Positions 43,872-52,408 of a stretch of 64,000 nucleotides of DNA are shown here, piece by piece. Source of the stretch: Streptomyces cylindrosporus. Its GTDB lineage: Bacteria > Actinomycetota > Actinomycetes > Streptomycetales > Streptomycetaceae. The notes under the pieces are model-generated. The model was not told the DNA's origin. It did not search any database and saw only the letters and a list, made by a program, of their open reading frames with translations. The DNA is taken from assembly GCF_022698165.1 (NCBI RefSeq), contig NZ_JALDAY010000009.1, forward strand, positions 495,323 through 559,322, in the 5' to 3' direction. The position numbers and the translations under genes are program-made. How positions within the stretch are numbered: the stretch's first letter is position 1; each line of letters starts with the position of its first letter.

Positions 43872-43881
43872 CTGTCTACAG
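43872..43881. promoter_or_regulatory. Short inverted repeat upstream of uppP
   Basis: CTGT-CT-ACAG (43872-43881) lies inside GTAGTAAGACTGTCTACAG, 34 nt before the uppP start. It may be part of an operator or promoter; low specificity. Confidence 0.25.
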
Positions 43882-43914
43882 CACTGTCGACCAACTCCTC
43901 CAGAACTGGATCCC

Positions 43915-44751
43915 ATGAGCGTCATCAACGTCGGCCAGGCCGCCGTCCTCGGAGTCGTCGAGGGACTGACCGAGTTCCTGCCCGTCTCCTCCACCGGCCA
44001 TTTGAAGATCACCGAGGGGCTCATGAACATCCCCGTCGACGACGACGCCGTCGTCGGCTTCTCGGCCGTCATCCAGGTCGGGGCGATCGCGGCCGTGCTC
44101 CTGTACTTCTTCAAGGACATCGTGCGGATCGTCTCCGCCTGGGGAAGGGGGCTGGTCAACAAGGAGGAGCGGTACCACCACGACTACAAGTTCGCCTGGT
44201 GGGTCATCTACGCCACCATCCCCATCGTGATCGTGGGCCTGGCCGCCAAGCCGCTCATCGAGGGCCCGCTGGCCTCCCTGTGGGTGGTTGCGGCCTCACT
44301 GATCGTCGGCAGTGGCGTCATGTGGGCGGCGGACCAGATGGGCCGGCACAAGCGAGGTGAGGACGACACGACCTTCAAGGACGCGATGCTGGTCGGCGGC
44401 TCGCAGATCCTCGCCCTGCTCTTCCCCGGCTTCTCGCGCTCCGGCGCCACCATGTCGACGGCCCTCATCCTCGACCTGGACCGCGTCGCCGCCACCCGTC
44501 TCTCCTTCTTCCTCGGCATCCCGGCCCTGACCGGCGCCGGTCTGTACGAGCTCAAGGACGCGCTCGGCACGGGCGTGGGCGCCGCCCCGCTCGCCGTCGG
44601 CACGCTCGTCTCCTTCGTCGTCGCCTACGCCTCCATCGCCTGGCTGCTGAAGTACGTCGCCAAGCACTCCTTCAACGCCTTCGTCGTCTACCGGATCGTC
44701 GTGGGAGTGCTGCTGCTCGGCCTGCTGGCGAGCGGGGCGCTGGACAGCTGA
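43915..44751 (+). CDS. uppP: Undecaprenyl-diphosphate phosphatase (UppP/BacA)
   Basis: 278 aa with about eight helices. The active-site motifs are 'GVVEGLTEFLPVSSTGHL' (GlxExFlPVSSTGH) and 'LFPGFSRSGATMSTALIL' (PGxSRSG). It recycles the lipid carrier undecaprenyl diphosphate for cell-wall synthesis and its overexpression gives bacitracin resistance. Follows the fluoride operon by 73 nt with its own putative promoter. Confidence 0.95.
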   Translation: MSVINVGQAAVLGVVEGLTEFLPVSSTGHLKITEGLMNIPVDDDAVVGFSAVIQVGAIAAVLLYFFKDIVRIVSAWGRGLVNKEERYHHDYKFAWWVIYATIPIVIVGLAAKPLIEGPLASLWVVAASLIVGSGVMWAADQMGRHKRGEDDTTFKDAMLVGGSQILALLFPGFSRSGATMSTALILDLDRVAATRLSFFLGIPALTGAGLYELKDALGTGVGAAPLAVGTLVSFVVAYASIAWLLKYVAKHSFNAFVVYRIVVGVLLLGLLASGALDS

Positions 44752-44837
44752 CGGCGGATGCGTGAAGGGAGCCGGGCTGGGGACTTGGCGTGCAGGCCGG
44801 GTGCAGCGACGCTCCCCTGGGGGGCTGGCCCGACCAG

Positions 44838-44870
44838 GCTCCTCCGGTTCAGCCAACGAGCCGGGGGAGC
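44838..44870. terminator. Bidirectional hairpin between uppP and the ANTAR gene
   Basis: A 13-bp stem with two G-T pairs (44838-44850 with 44858-44870) and a 7-nt loop separates the two convergent genes. Confidence 0.6.
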
Positions 44871-44881
44871 CGCCCGTGCCG

Positions 44882-45571
44882 TCAGTCCACGCCGCCGCGC
44901 TCGCAGACCCGCCGGGCGACCTCGCGGAGCTTGATGTTGTGCTGCTGCGAGAAGCGGCGCAGGGCCTCGAACGCCTGCTCCTCGGTGAGGTTGTGCGCGC
45001 CCATCAGGATGCCCATGGCCTCGCCGATGAGGTGACGGGTGGCGACCGCCTGCTCCATCTGGGCGTGGGAGCGGGCGCTGGAGAAGGCGACGGCGGCATG
45101 GGAGGCCAGCAGCCAGCCGGCCAGTTCACTGGCGTCGGTGAAGGCGCCCGGTTCCCGTGAGTAGAGGTTGAGCGCGCCGAACTCCTGGTCCTCGGTGTAG
45201 AGCAGGAAGCCCATCATGCTGCCCATGCCCAGAGCGTGCGCCTGCGGGGCGTAGGCGGGCCAGCGCGGCTGCTCCCGGGTGAAGTCCGCGATACGGAAGA
45301 CCCGCTCGCCGTCCACGGTGCGGGCGGCATCGAAGCACGGCCCCTCGCCCAGCCGCCCCTGCAGGCGGTCACTGTCGACGACCAGCTTCTCGGTGGGGGC
45401 CAACGTCTTCACCTTCGCGCCGCTCAGCACCAGAATGCCGGCCGCGTCACAGCCCTCCACGAGCTCGACCGCCGAGCGGCTGATTCGTTCCAGGGTGGCG
45501 TCGACCGACTCCTGGGCGAGCAGATCGCGGGCCATCGCCGCCATCTGCTGCGCGAATCCGGCCCAGTCCAT
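44882..45571 (-). CDS. GAF-ANTAR response regulator (RNA-binding antiterminator type)
   Basis: 229 aa from ATG 45571, which has GGAGG 5 nt upstream; a TTG at 45604 is less likely. A GAF domain at about 25-160 is followed by a C-terminal ANTAR domain ('MEQAVATRHLIGEAMGILMGAHNLTEEQAFEALRRFSQQHNIKLREVARRV'), the three-helix module that binds two-hairpin RNA antiterminators. Its target transcript is unknown. Confidence 0.9.
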   Translation of the reverse strand: MDWAGFAQQMAAMARDLLAQESVDATLERISRSAVELVEGCDAAGILVLSGAKVKTLAPTEKLVVDSDRLQGRLGEGPCFDAARTVDGERVFRIADFTREQPRWPAYAPQAHALGMGSMMGFLLYTEDQEFGALNLYSREPGAFTDASELAGWLLASHAAVAFSSARSHAQMEQAVATRHLIGEAMGILMGAHNLTEEQAFEALRRFSQQHNIKLREVARRVCERGGVD

Positions 45572-45696
45572 ACCGGCCTCCGTGTCTTGGTCCGTCCTGG
45601 CCAAGAAGCCGTCTACCCAGCCTTTCCCGCAAGTCTCACCGGGCGGCCGGGTGACCCCCTTGACAGTGTCCGCCCGTCACCCGCAGTATCGCTCCC

Positions 45697-46428
45697 GTGA
45701 ACCTGTCAGACAGCAAGACAGCCAGTCAGGGTCCGCGGCGCATCAGCGCGATGGAAGCGGTCCTGGCACATCTGCGTGCCGCCATCGAGAACGGCGAGTA
45801 CGCGGTGGGGGACAAGCTGCCCTCCGAGGCGGAGCTCTGCCGCACCCTGGAGGTCAGCCGGCCCGTGCTGCGCGAGGCCCTGCGGGCCCTGCAGACGATG
45901 GGCCTGACCGTCTCCAGGACCGGCAAGGGCACCTTCGTGGTCGCGAACGCCGTCGAGGACCCCACCTTCGGCGACTACGCGGCCAGCGACCTGCTGGAGG
46001 TACGCCGCCACGTGGAGATCCCGGTGGCGGGCTACGCGGCCGTGCGCCGCACGCCCGAGGACCTGGACCACCTGGCGCACCTGCTGGAGCGCATGGAGCG
46101 GGAGACCGACACCACCTCCTGGGTCGCCCTCGACACGCTGTTCCACCTCGCTGTCGCCCAGGCCTCCCAGAACCCGGTCTTCCGCCGGGTCATCGAGGAG
46201 ATCCGGGACGCACTGGCGCGTCAGTCGGCCTTCCTCAACGAGCTGGGCGGGCGCCGCGAGCAGTCCAACCGCGAGCACCGGGCGATCGTCGAGGCGCTGA
46301 TGGACGGTTCCGAACTCGACGCGACGGACGCCATGGCGCACCATCTCGACCGCGTCGAGACCACCCTCACCGACATCGTGCGCCCCGCGCGCACGGACAC
46401 CCCAACGGAAGGCGGACCCGAGGCGTGA
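45697..46428 (+). CDS. GntR-family (FadR-type) transcriptional regulator
   Basis: 243 aa from GTG 45697. The HTH 'ENGEYAVGDKLPSEAELCRTLEVSRPVLREALRALQTMGLTVSRTGKGTFV' is followed by an all-helical FCD domain with the metal-ligand pattern 'HLAVAQASQNPVF ... EHRAIVEAL'. It is translationally coupled to the permease (GTGA) and heads the Asn/Asp/Gln catabolic block, so it probably represses it; aspartate or asparagine is a plausible ligand. Confidence 0.9.
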   Translation: MNLSDSKTASQGPRRISAMEAVLAHLRAAIENGEYAVGDKLPSEAELCRTLEVSRPVLREALRALQTMGLTVSRTGKGTFVVANAVEDPTFGDYAASDLLEVRRHVEIPVAGYAAVRRTPEDLDHLAHLLERMERETDTTSWVALDTLFHLAVAQASQNPVFRRVIEEIRDALARQSAFLNELGGRREQSNREHRAIVEALMDGSELDATDAMAHHLDRVETTLTDIVRPARTDTPTEGGPEA

Positions 46429-47882
46429 GCGAGCAGTCCCTGCACGAAGGCGTGCAGAAACGTTCCGGCCATGTCGACGCCGGAGACGCGGGCTACAGCA
46501 AGTCCCTGAAGTCCCGGCACGTCAACATGATCGCCATCGGTGGCGCCATCGGCACCGGTCTCTTCCTCGGCGCGGGCGGCCGGCTCGCCGACGCCGGCCC
46601 CTCCCTGTTCGTCGCCTACGCGGTCTGCGGCGTCTTCGCCTTCCTCGTCGTCCGCGCCCTCGGCGAACTCGTGCTGTACCGGCCCTCCTCGGGCGCCTTC
46701 GTGTCGTACGCCCGCGAGTTCCTCGGCGAGAAGGGCGCGTACACCGCGGGCTGGATGTACTTCCTCAACTGGGCGACCACCGGCATCGCCGACATCACCG
46801 CGGTCGCCACGTACACCCACTACTGGGGCATGTTCTCCGACATCCCTCAATGGTTGATCGCATTGATCGCCCTTGCGGTCGTGCTGACCGTCAACCTGAT
46901 CTCCGTCAAGATCTTCGGTGAGCTGGAGTTCTGGTTCGCGATCGTCAAGGTCAGCGCGCTGGTGATCTTCATGTGCATCGGCATCTTCCTGCTGGTGACC
47001 CAGCACCCCGTCGACGGAGCCGCCCCCGGCCCGTCGCTGATCACCGACAACGGCGGTGTCTTCCCCAACGGCCTGCTGCCCATGCTGCTGATCATCCAGG
47101 GCGTCGTCTTCGCCTACGCCTCCGTCGAACTGGTCGGCGTCGCCGCGGGCGAGACCGAGAACCCCGAGAAGATCATGCCCAAGGCGATCAACTCGATCAT
47201 GTGGCGCGTCGGTCTCTTCTACGTCGGCTCGGTCGTCCTGCTGTCGATGCTGCTGCCCTGGAACAAGTACAGCTCCGGCGAGAGCCCCTTCGTGACCGTG
47301 CTGTCCAACATCGGCATCCCGGCGGCCGGCGGCGTGATGAACCTCGTCGTCCTCACCGCGGCCATGTCCTCGCTCAACTCCGGCCTGTACTCCACCGGCC
47401 GCATCCTGCGCTCCATGGCGATGTCCGGTTCTGCCCCCAGGTTCACCTCGGTGATGAGCCGCAGCCAGGTCCCGTACGGCGGCATCCTGCTCACCAGCGG
47501 TATCTGTGTCCTGGGCGTCGGCCTCAACTTCGTGGTCCCGGCGGACGCCTTCGAGATCGTCCTGAACTTCGCGGCGATCGGCATCCTCTCCACCTGGGGC
47601 ATGATCATGATCTGTCACCTCCTCTTCTGGCAGAAGACCCAGAAGGGCGAGCTGACCCGCCCGGGCTACCGGCTGCCCGGCTCCCCGTGGACCGAACTCG
47701 TGACGCTGGCGTTCCTCGCCTCCGTCCTGATCCTCATGTACGCCGACGGAGGCGCCGGCCGCACCACCGTGCTGTGCCTGCCGCTGATCGTCGGAGCGCT
47801 GGTCGGCGGATGGTTCGGCATCCGCGGCCGCGTCGCCCGCCGGTCCACCGAGAACGAACCCACCACTGGAGCGGGCGCGTGA
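46425..47882 (+). CDS. APC-family amino acid permease (asparagine permease-like)
   Basis: 485 aa from GTG 46425. 'SKSLKSRHVNMIAIGGAIGTGLFLGAGGRLADAGPSLFVAYAVCG' is the AAT-family signature and twelve helices are evident. The resemblance to AnsP-type asparagine permeases plus an asparaginase 31 nt downstream points to asparagine uptake. It is coupled to its regulator. Confidence 0.88.
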   Translation: MSEQSLHEGVQKRSGHVDAGDAGYSKSLKSRHVNMIAIGGAIGTGLFLGAGGRLADAGPSLFVAYAVCGVFAFLVVRALGELVLYRPSSGAFVSYAREFLGEKGAYTAGWMYFLNWATTGIADITAVATYTHYWGMFSDIPQWLIALIALAVVLTVNLISVKIFGELEFWFAIVKVSALVIFMCIGIFLLVTQHPVDGAAPGPSLITDNGGVFPNGLLPMLLIIQGVVFAYASVELVGVAAGETENPEKIMPKAINSIMWRVGLFYVGSVVLLSMLLPWNKYSSGESPFVTVLSNIGIPAAGGVMNLVVLTAAMSSLNSGLYSTGRILRSMAMSGSAPRFTSVMSRSQVPYGGILLTSGICVLGVGLNFVVPADAFEIVLNFAAIGILSTWGMIMICHLLFWQKTQKGELTRPGYRLPGSPWTELVTLAFLASVLILMYADGGAGRTTVLCLPLIVGALVGGWFGIRGRVARRSTENEPTTGAGA

Positions 47883-47913
47883 CCCGCGTACCGCTCCCGG
47901 ACAAGAGGCAGTG

Positions 47914-48930
47914 ATGTTCAGCAGTTCCGTCGCGGACGCACCCCTGATCCGCGAGCCCCTCCACGCCCCCGTCGCCCACCTGATACGCGGCGGGGTCGTC
48001 GAGGGCATCCACTACGGCTCCGTCGTCGTGCTCGGCCCCGACGGACGCGTCGAGTTCCAGCTCGGCGACATCGAGGCGGCCTTCTACCCCCGGTCCGCCC
48101 TCAAGCCCGTCCAGGCCGTCGCCATGGTCCGGGCGGGGCTGCCGCTCGACGGCGAGCTGCTCTCGCTCACCGCGGCGAGCCACTCCGGCGAGGAGCGACA
48201 CCTCGCCGGGACCCTGCGGATCCTGGAGCTCGCCGGGCTGAGCGAGGACCATCTGCGCAACGTGACCGACATGCCGTTCGACCCGGTCGTGCGGGACGCG
48301 TGGGTGCGGGAGGGGCGTGCGCCCTCGCGGCTCGCCCAGAACTGCTCCGGCAAGCACGCGGCCATGCTCTACACGTGCGTGTTGAACGGCTGGTCCCTGG
48401 ACGACTATCTCGATCCGGAGCACCCCCTCCAGCAGGCCATCGCGGAGATCGTCGAGGATCTCACCGGGCAGCGGATCGCCCAGGTGACCGTCGACGGGTG
48501 CGGGGCGCCGCTGTTCTCGGTCTCGCTGCACGGGCTTGCTCGTGCGGGGGCGCGGATCGCTGCCGCCGCTCCTGGTACGCCGGAGGCGCGGGTGGCTGAC
48601 GCGATGCGGTCGCACGCGGAGATGGCCTCCGGTGCGGGGCGGGATGTGGCCGCGTTGATGGCTGCTGTGCCGGGGCTGCTGGCGAAGGACGGCTTCGAGG
48701 GGGTGCAGGTTGCTGCGCTGCCGGATGGGCGAGCCGTTGCCGTGAAGATTGCCGATGGTGCGAATCGGGCGCGGATCCCGGTGACTGCGGCGGCGTTGGC
48801 GCGGGCCGGGGTTGATCCGGAGCTGCTCACCGAGTTCGCCGGTGAGGCGCTGCTCGGTGGTGGGCGGGCGGTGGGGTGTGTGCGGCCCGTTCGTTCGCTT
48901 GAGCCTGTGGTGGTTTCGGCTTGCGCCTAG
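47914..48930 (+). CDS. L-asparaginase, Rhizobium etli type (asparaginase II family, PF06089)
   Basis: 338 aa. It shows the third asparaginase class rather than the ordinary EcAII type: 'YPRSALKPVQ' with Ser61 and Lys64, 'AASHSGEERH', 'NCSGKHAAML' with Cys144 and Lys147, and 'VDGCGAPLFSVS', which matches the zinc-binding Cys of the family. It hydrolyses asparagine to aspartate and ammonia. The last 300 nt use many T-ending codons, unlike the upstream part. ATG 47914 follows AGAGG. Confidence 0.88.
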   Translation: MFSSSVADAPLIREPLHAPVAHLIRGGVVEGIHYGSVVVLGPDGRVEFQLGDIEAAFYPRSALKPVQAVAMVRAGLPLDGELLSLTAASHSGEERHLAGTLRILELAGLSEDHLRNVTDMPFDPVVRDAWVREGRAPSRLAQNCSGKHAAMLYTCVLNGWSLDDYLDPEHPLQQAIAEIVEDLTGQRIAQVTVDGCGAPLFSVSLHGLARAGARIAAAAPGTPEARVADAMRSHAEMASGAGRDVAALMAAVPGLLAKDGFEGVQVAALPDGRAVAVKIADGANRARIPVTAAALARAGVDPELLTEFAGEALLGGGRAVGCVRPVRSLEPVVVSACA

Positions 48931-48972
48931 TGGGGCGGGCCGACTTGTTGTCCGGCGGCTGCCGGGTCCGTT

Positions 48973-49015
48973 GTGGCTGGTCGCGCAGTTCCCCGCGCCC
49001 CTCAAAGACGGGGCG
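48973..49015. repeat. Dispersed streptomycete intergenic repeat
   Basis: The segment containing GGTCGCGCAGTTCCCCGCGCC and a following AAAGACGGGG matches a repeat I recognise as scattered between genes in many Streptomyces genomes. It lies in the 122-nt gap before the aspartase gene. Confidence 0.65.
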
Positions 49016-49052
49016 TTTCAAGCAACCCTTCTGAAAGAGGTTCCGTACCCTC

Positions 49053-50465
49053 ATGACCCACGTCGTCACCCGTAGCGAGCATGATCTGCTTGGTGATCGG
49101 GATGTTCCCGTCGACGCCTACTGGGGTGTGCACACCCTGCGTGCCACCGAGAACTTTCCCGTCACCGGGACTCCGATCTCCGCTTATCCGCACCTCATCG
49201 ACGCCCTGGCCGCCGTCAAGGAGGCCGCCGCTCTGGCCAATGAGGAGCTGGGGCTGCTGGAGCCGAAGAAGTCCGCCGCCATCGTCGAGGCCTGTCGGGA
49301 GATCCGGGACGGGAAGCTGCACGACCAGTTCGTGGTCGACGTCATCCAGGGTGGCGCCGGGACCTCGACCAACATGAACGCCAACGAGGTCGTCGCGAAC
49401 CGGGCGTTGGAGTTGATGGGGCACGAGAAGGGGCAGTACCAGTTCCTGCATCCCAACGAGGACGTCAACCTCGGGCAGTCCACCAATGACGTGTATCCGA
49501 CCGCCGTCAAGGTGGCGACGGTATTCGCGGTGCGTGGGTTGCTCAGGTCGATGGCTGTACTGCAGGACTCGTTCGCCCGCAAGGCCGTCGAGTTCCGCAA
49601 TGTGCTCAAGATGGGCCGTACACAGTTGCAGGACGCGGTGCCGATGACGCTCGGTCAAGAGTTCTCCGCGTATGCCGTCATGATTGACGAGGATCGCAAC
49701 CGTCTTGACGAGGCCGTCCAGTTGATCCATGAGATCAATCTGGGGGCCACCGCCATCGGCACCGGACTCAATGCTCCGGTCGGGTACGCCGAGTCCGCCC
49801 GCCGCCACCTCGCCGACATCACCGGGCTGCCGCTGGTCACCGCGGCCAACCTCGTCGAGGCCACCCAGGACTGCGGGGCGTTCGTCCAGATGTCCGGTGT
49901 GCTCAAGCGGATCGCCGTCAAGCTGTCCAAGAGCTGCAACGACCTGCGGCTGCTGTCGTCCGGGCCGCGGGCCGGCCTCGGCGAGATCAACCTGCCGCCC
50001 GTGCAGGCCGGTTCGAGCATCATGCCCGGCAAGGTCAACCCGGTGATCCCCGAGGTCGTCAACCAGGTCGCCTTCGAGGTGATCGGCAACGACGTCGCCA
50101 TCACCATGGCCGCCGAGGCGGGCCAGTTGCAGCTCAACGCCTTTGAGCCGATCATCCTGCACTCCCTGTCGGAGTCGATCACGCATCTGCAGGCCGCGTG
50201 CGTGACGCTGGCCGAGCGCTGCGTGGACGGCATCACCGCCAACACCGAGGCGCTGCGTGCGAGCGTCGAGAACTCGATCGGGCTGGTCACGGCGCTGAAC
50301 CCGCACATCGGCTACACGGCCGCCACTGACATCGCCAAGGAGGCCCTCGTCACTGGCCGCGGCGTGGCCGAACTCATCCTGGAGAAGGGCCTGCTGCCCG
50401 CCGAGACCCTGGCCGACCTGCTGCGGCCCGAGGTCGTCGCGGGCAGTGCCTCACCCCTGGCCTGA
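49053..50465 (+). CDS. aspA: Aspartate ammonia-lyase
   Basis: 470 aa. 'GSSIMPGKVNPVIPEVVNQV' is the fumarase/aspartase signature; 'GGAGTSTNMNANEV' and 'QSTNDVYPTAVK' are the other active-site loops. It splits aspartate into fumarate and ammonia and completes the asparagine route with the upstream asparaginase. The first third uses more T- and A-ending codons than the flanking genes. Confidence 0.93.
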   Translation: MTHVVTRSEHDLLGDRDVPVDAYWGVHTLRATENFPVTGTPISAYPHLIDALAAVKEAAALANEELGLLEPKKSAAIVEACREIRDGKLHDQFVVDVIQGGAGTSTNMNANEVVANRALELMGHEKGQYQFLHPNEDVNLGQSTNDVYPTAVKVATVFAVRGLLRSMAVLQDSFARKAVEFRNVLKMGRTQLQDAVPMTLGQEFSAYAVMIDEDRNRLDEAVQLIHEINLGATAIGTGLNAPVGYAESARRHLADITGLPLVTAANLVEATQDCGAFVQMSGVLKRIAVKLSKSCNDLRLLSSGPRAGLGEINLPPVQAGSSIMPGKVNPVIPEVVNQVAFEVIGNDVAITMAAEAGQLQLNAFEPIILHSLSESITHLQAACVTLAERCVDGITANTEALRASVENSIGLVTALNPHIGYTAATDIAKEALVTGRGVAELILEKGLLPAETLADLLRPEVVAGSASPLA

Positions 50466-50500
50466 CCCGCATCAGACCCGCATCCGACCCGCATCCGACC
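50464..50500. repeat. 11-bp tandem repeat between aspA and the glutaminase gene
   Basis: GACCCGCATCM is repeated three times, with a decayed fourth copy (GACCTGCGACG), starting at the aspA stop codon. It may be replication slippage; no function is evident. Confidence 0.6.
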
Positions 50501-50534
50501 TGCGACGACGCGCCGGGACCGGCCTGGAGGCACA

Positions 50535-51473
50535 ATGGTGATCATGACAGCGACGTCGTCCCATTCCTTCCAGCCGGTCCTGGAGCGCATCGCCGAGGAG
50601 ATCGAGCGCACCCCCGGCCGCGGCCGCCCCGCCGACTACATCCCGGCGCTCGCGGCCTGCGACCCGCGCCGCTTCGGCATGGCGGTAGCGGAGCTGGACG
50701 GCACGGTGTACGGCGTGGGGGACTGGCGCGAGCCGTTCTCCACGCAGTCCATCACCAAGGTCTTCACCCTCGCCCTCGACCTGGCCCGCGAGGGCGACGA
50801 ACTGTGGGAGCACGTCGGCCGCGAGCCCTCCGGCAACCCCTTCAACTCGCTGGTCCAGCTGGAGTACGAGAGCGGCATCCCGCGCAACCCGTTCATCAAC
50901 GCCGGCGCGCTGGTCGTCACCGACCGACTGCAGACCCGTACCGGGGACGCGGCCGGTGAACTGCTCGCCTTCCTGCGCACGGAGAGCGGCAACCCGGGCC
51001 TGGACTTCGACAAGGACGTCGCCGCCTCCGAGGCGGCCAACGGCGACCGCAACGCCGCACTCGCCCACTTCATGGCGTCCTACGGCAACATCGACAACCC
51101 GATCCCGGCCCTGCTCGACCAGTACTTCCGGCAGTGCTCGATCACCGCTTCCTGCGCCGACCTCGCCCTGGCCACGAGCTTCCTGGCCCGCCACGGCATC
51201 CGCGCCGACGGCACCCGGCTGCTCACGCGCAGCCAGGCCAAGCAGGTCAACGCGGTGATGCTGACCTGCGGGACGTACGACGCGGCGGGCGAGTTCGCCT
51301 ACCGGGTGGGCCTGCCCGGCAAGAGCGGGGTGGGCGGCGGCATCATCGCGGTCGTGCCCGGGCGGTGCACGCTGTGCGTGTGGAGCCCGGGCCTGGACGA
51401 GCGGGGCAACTCGGTGGCGGGCGTGGCGGCCCTGGACCGCTTCACGACCCTGACCGGGCTGTCGGTCTTCTGA
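50535..51473 (+). CDS. glsA: Glutaminase
   Basis: 312 aa, the usual bacterial length. The serine-dependent motif is 'FSTQSITK' (Ser72-x-x-Lys75), with 'GNPFNSLVQLEYESGIPRNPFINAGAL' and 'PGKSGVGGGIIAVVPG', all typical of the beta-lactamase-like glutaminase family. It makes glutamate and ammonia from glutamine. ATG 50535 has GGAGG upstream. Probably linked to the preceding amide-degradation genes in function, if not in transcript. Confidence 0.93.
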   Translation: MVIMTATSSHSFQPVLERIAEEIERTPGRGRPADYIPALAACDPRRFGMAVAELDGTVYGVGDWREPFSTQSITKVFTLALDLAREGDELWEHVGREPSGNPFNSLVQLEYESGIPRNPFINAGALVVTDRLQTRTGDAAGELLAFLRTESGNPGLDFDKDVAASEAANGDRNAALAHFMASYGNIDNPIPALLDQYFRQCSITASCADLALATSFLARHGIRADGTRLLTRSQAKQVNAVMLTCGTYDAAGEFAYRVGLPGKSGVGGGIIAVVPGRCTLCVWSPGLDERGNSVAGVAALDRFTTLTGLSVF

Positions 51474-51482
51474 GCCGGCCGT

Positions 51483-52247
51483 TCAGTCCAGGAACTCGGT
51501 CAGCAGCGGCACCAGCAGAGAGGTGCGCCCCATCAGCTCCACGTGCGTGGTGGACGGCAGCACCGCCAGCCGCGCCTGCGGGATCAGCTCCCGCATCTCC
51601 GCCGCGTGCTCCACGCGCACGAAGTCGCGGTCGCCGACGACCAGGAGCGTGGGCGTCCCGAGCCCGCGCAGGTCGTCGGCGGTCCAGGGCAGCGGGGCGT
51701 GGGCGGCGCCGGTGACCTTGCCGAGGAAGTCCTGGAAGTGCTCGGGGCGCGGCGCGACGGCCGCGTACGCGTCGGCCATCTCCTGGAAGTCGGCCTGGCT
51801 GGGCAGCCGGGGTGAGGTGAAATCCGGTTTCCGGACGTCGTCGTGGTAGCCGTCCTGGCGGTACTGCGTCGCGGCGAGCACGAGGCGGCCCACGCGCTCG
51901 GGGTGGCGCACGGCGACCTCCAGGGCGGTCAGCCCGCCCAGGCTGAAGCCGAGGAAGTCGGCCTGCCGGATGCCGAGTTCGTCCAGCAGCGCCACGACGT
52001 CCGAGGCGAGGTTCGGCACCGTCAGGTCGCGATCGGTGTCGGCGGTGTGACCGTGTCCCTGGAGTTCGGGAGCCACGACCCGCCGATCGGCGGCCAGCAC
52101 GGGCAGCACCGCGGCGAACGACAGCCCGACGGTGTGGACACCACCGTGCAGCAGCACCAGCGGACGGCGCGCGGCAGCTGCGGGCCCGTGGACCTCGTAG
52201 TACATCTCAAGACCGTTGACCTTGGCGTATCCGGAGCTGCTCGGCAC
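51483..52247 (-). CDS. Alpha/beta-hydrolase
   Basis: About 254 aa. 'LVLLHGGVHTVGLSFAAVLPVLAADRRVVAPELQGHGHT' holds the oxyanion region, 'GFSLGGLTALEVAVRHPERV' the nucleophile Ser, and 'STTHVELMGR' the His. Substrate unknown. Start uncertain: GTG 52247 has AAGGA about ten nt upstream; GTG 52265 and TTG 52283 are other choices. Confidence 0.8.
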   Translation of the reverse strand: MPSSSGYAKVNGLEMYYEVHGPAAAARRPLVLLHGGVHTVGLSFAAVLPVLAADRRVVAPELQGHGHTADTDRDLTVPNLASDVVALLDELGIRQADFLGFSLGGLTALEVAVRHPERVGRLVLAATQYRQDGYHDDVRKPDFTSPRLPSQADFQEMADAYAAVAPRPEHFQDFLGKVTGAAHAPLPWTADDLRGLGTPTLLVVGDRDFVRVEHAAEMRELIPQARLAVLPSTTHVELMGRTSLLVPLLTEFLD

Positions 52248-52408
52248 AGCGATCACGTCCTTCACAGGTGGGTCGGGTATCAAGGAGACCGGCCGGACCC
52301 GGCGAACTCATCGCCCCGACGGCGGAATCACAAGCCGGTCACGCGCAGGCCCCCGCCCGGAGACCGGCACGTCAATTTCCGGCCATCCGGCGTTGACACG
52401 CTTTCCGA

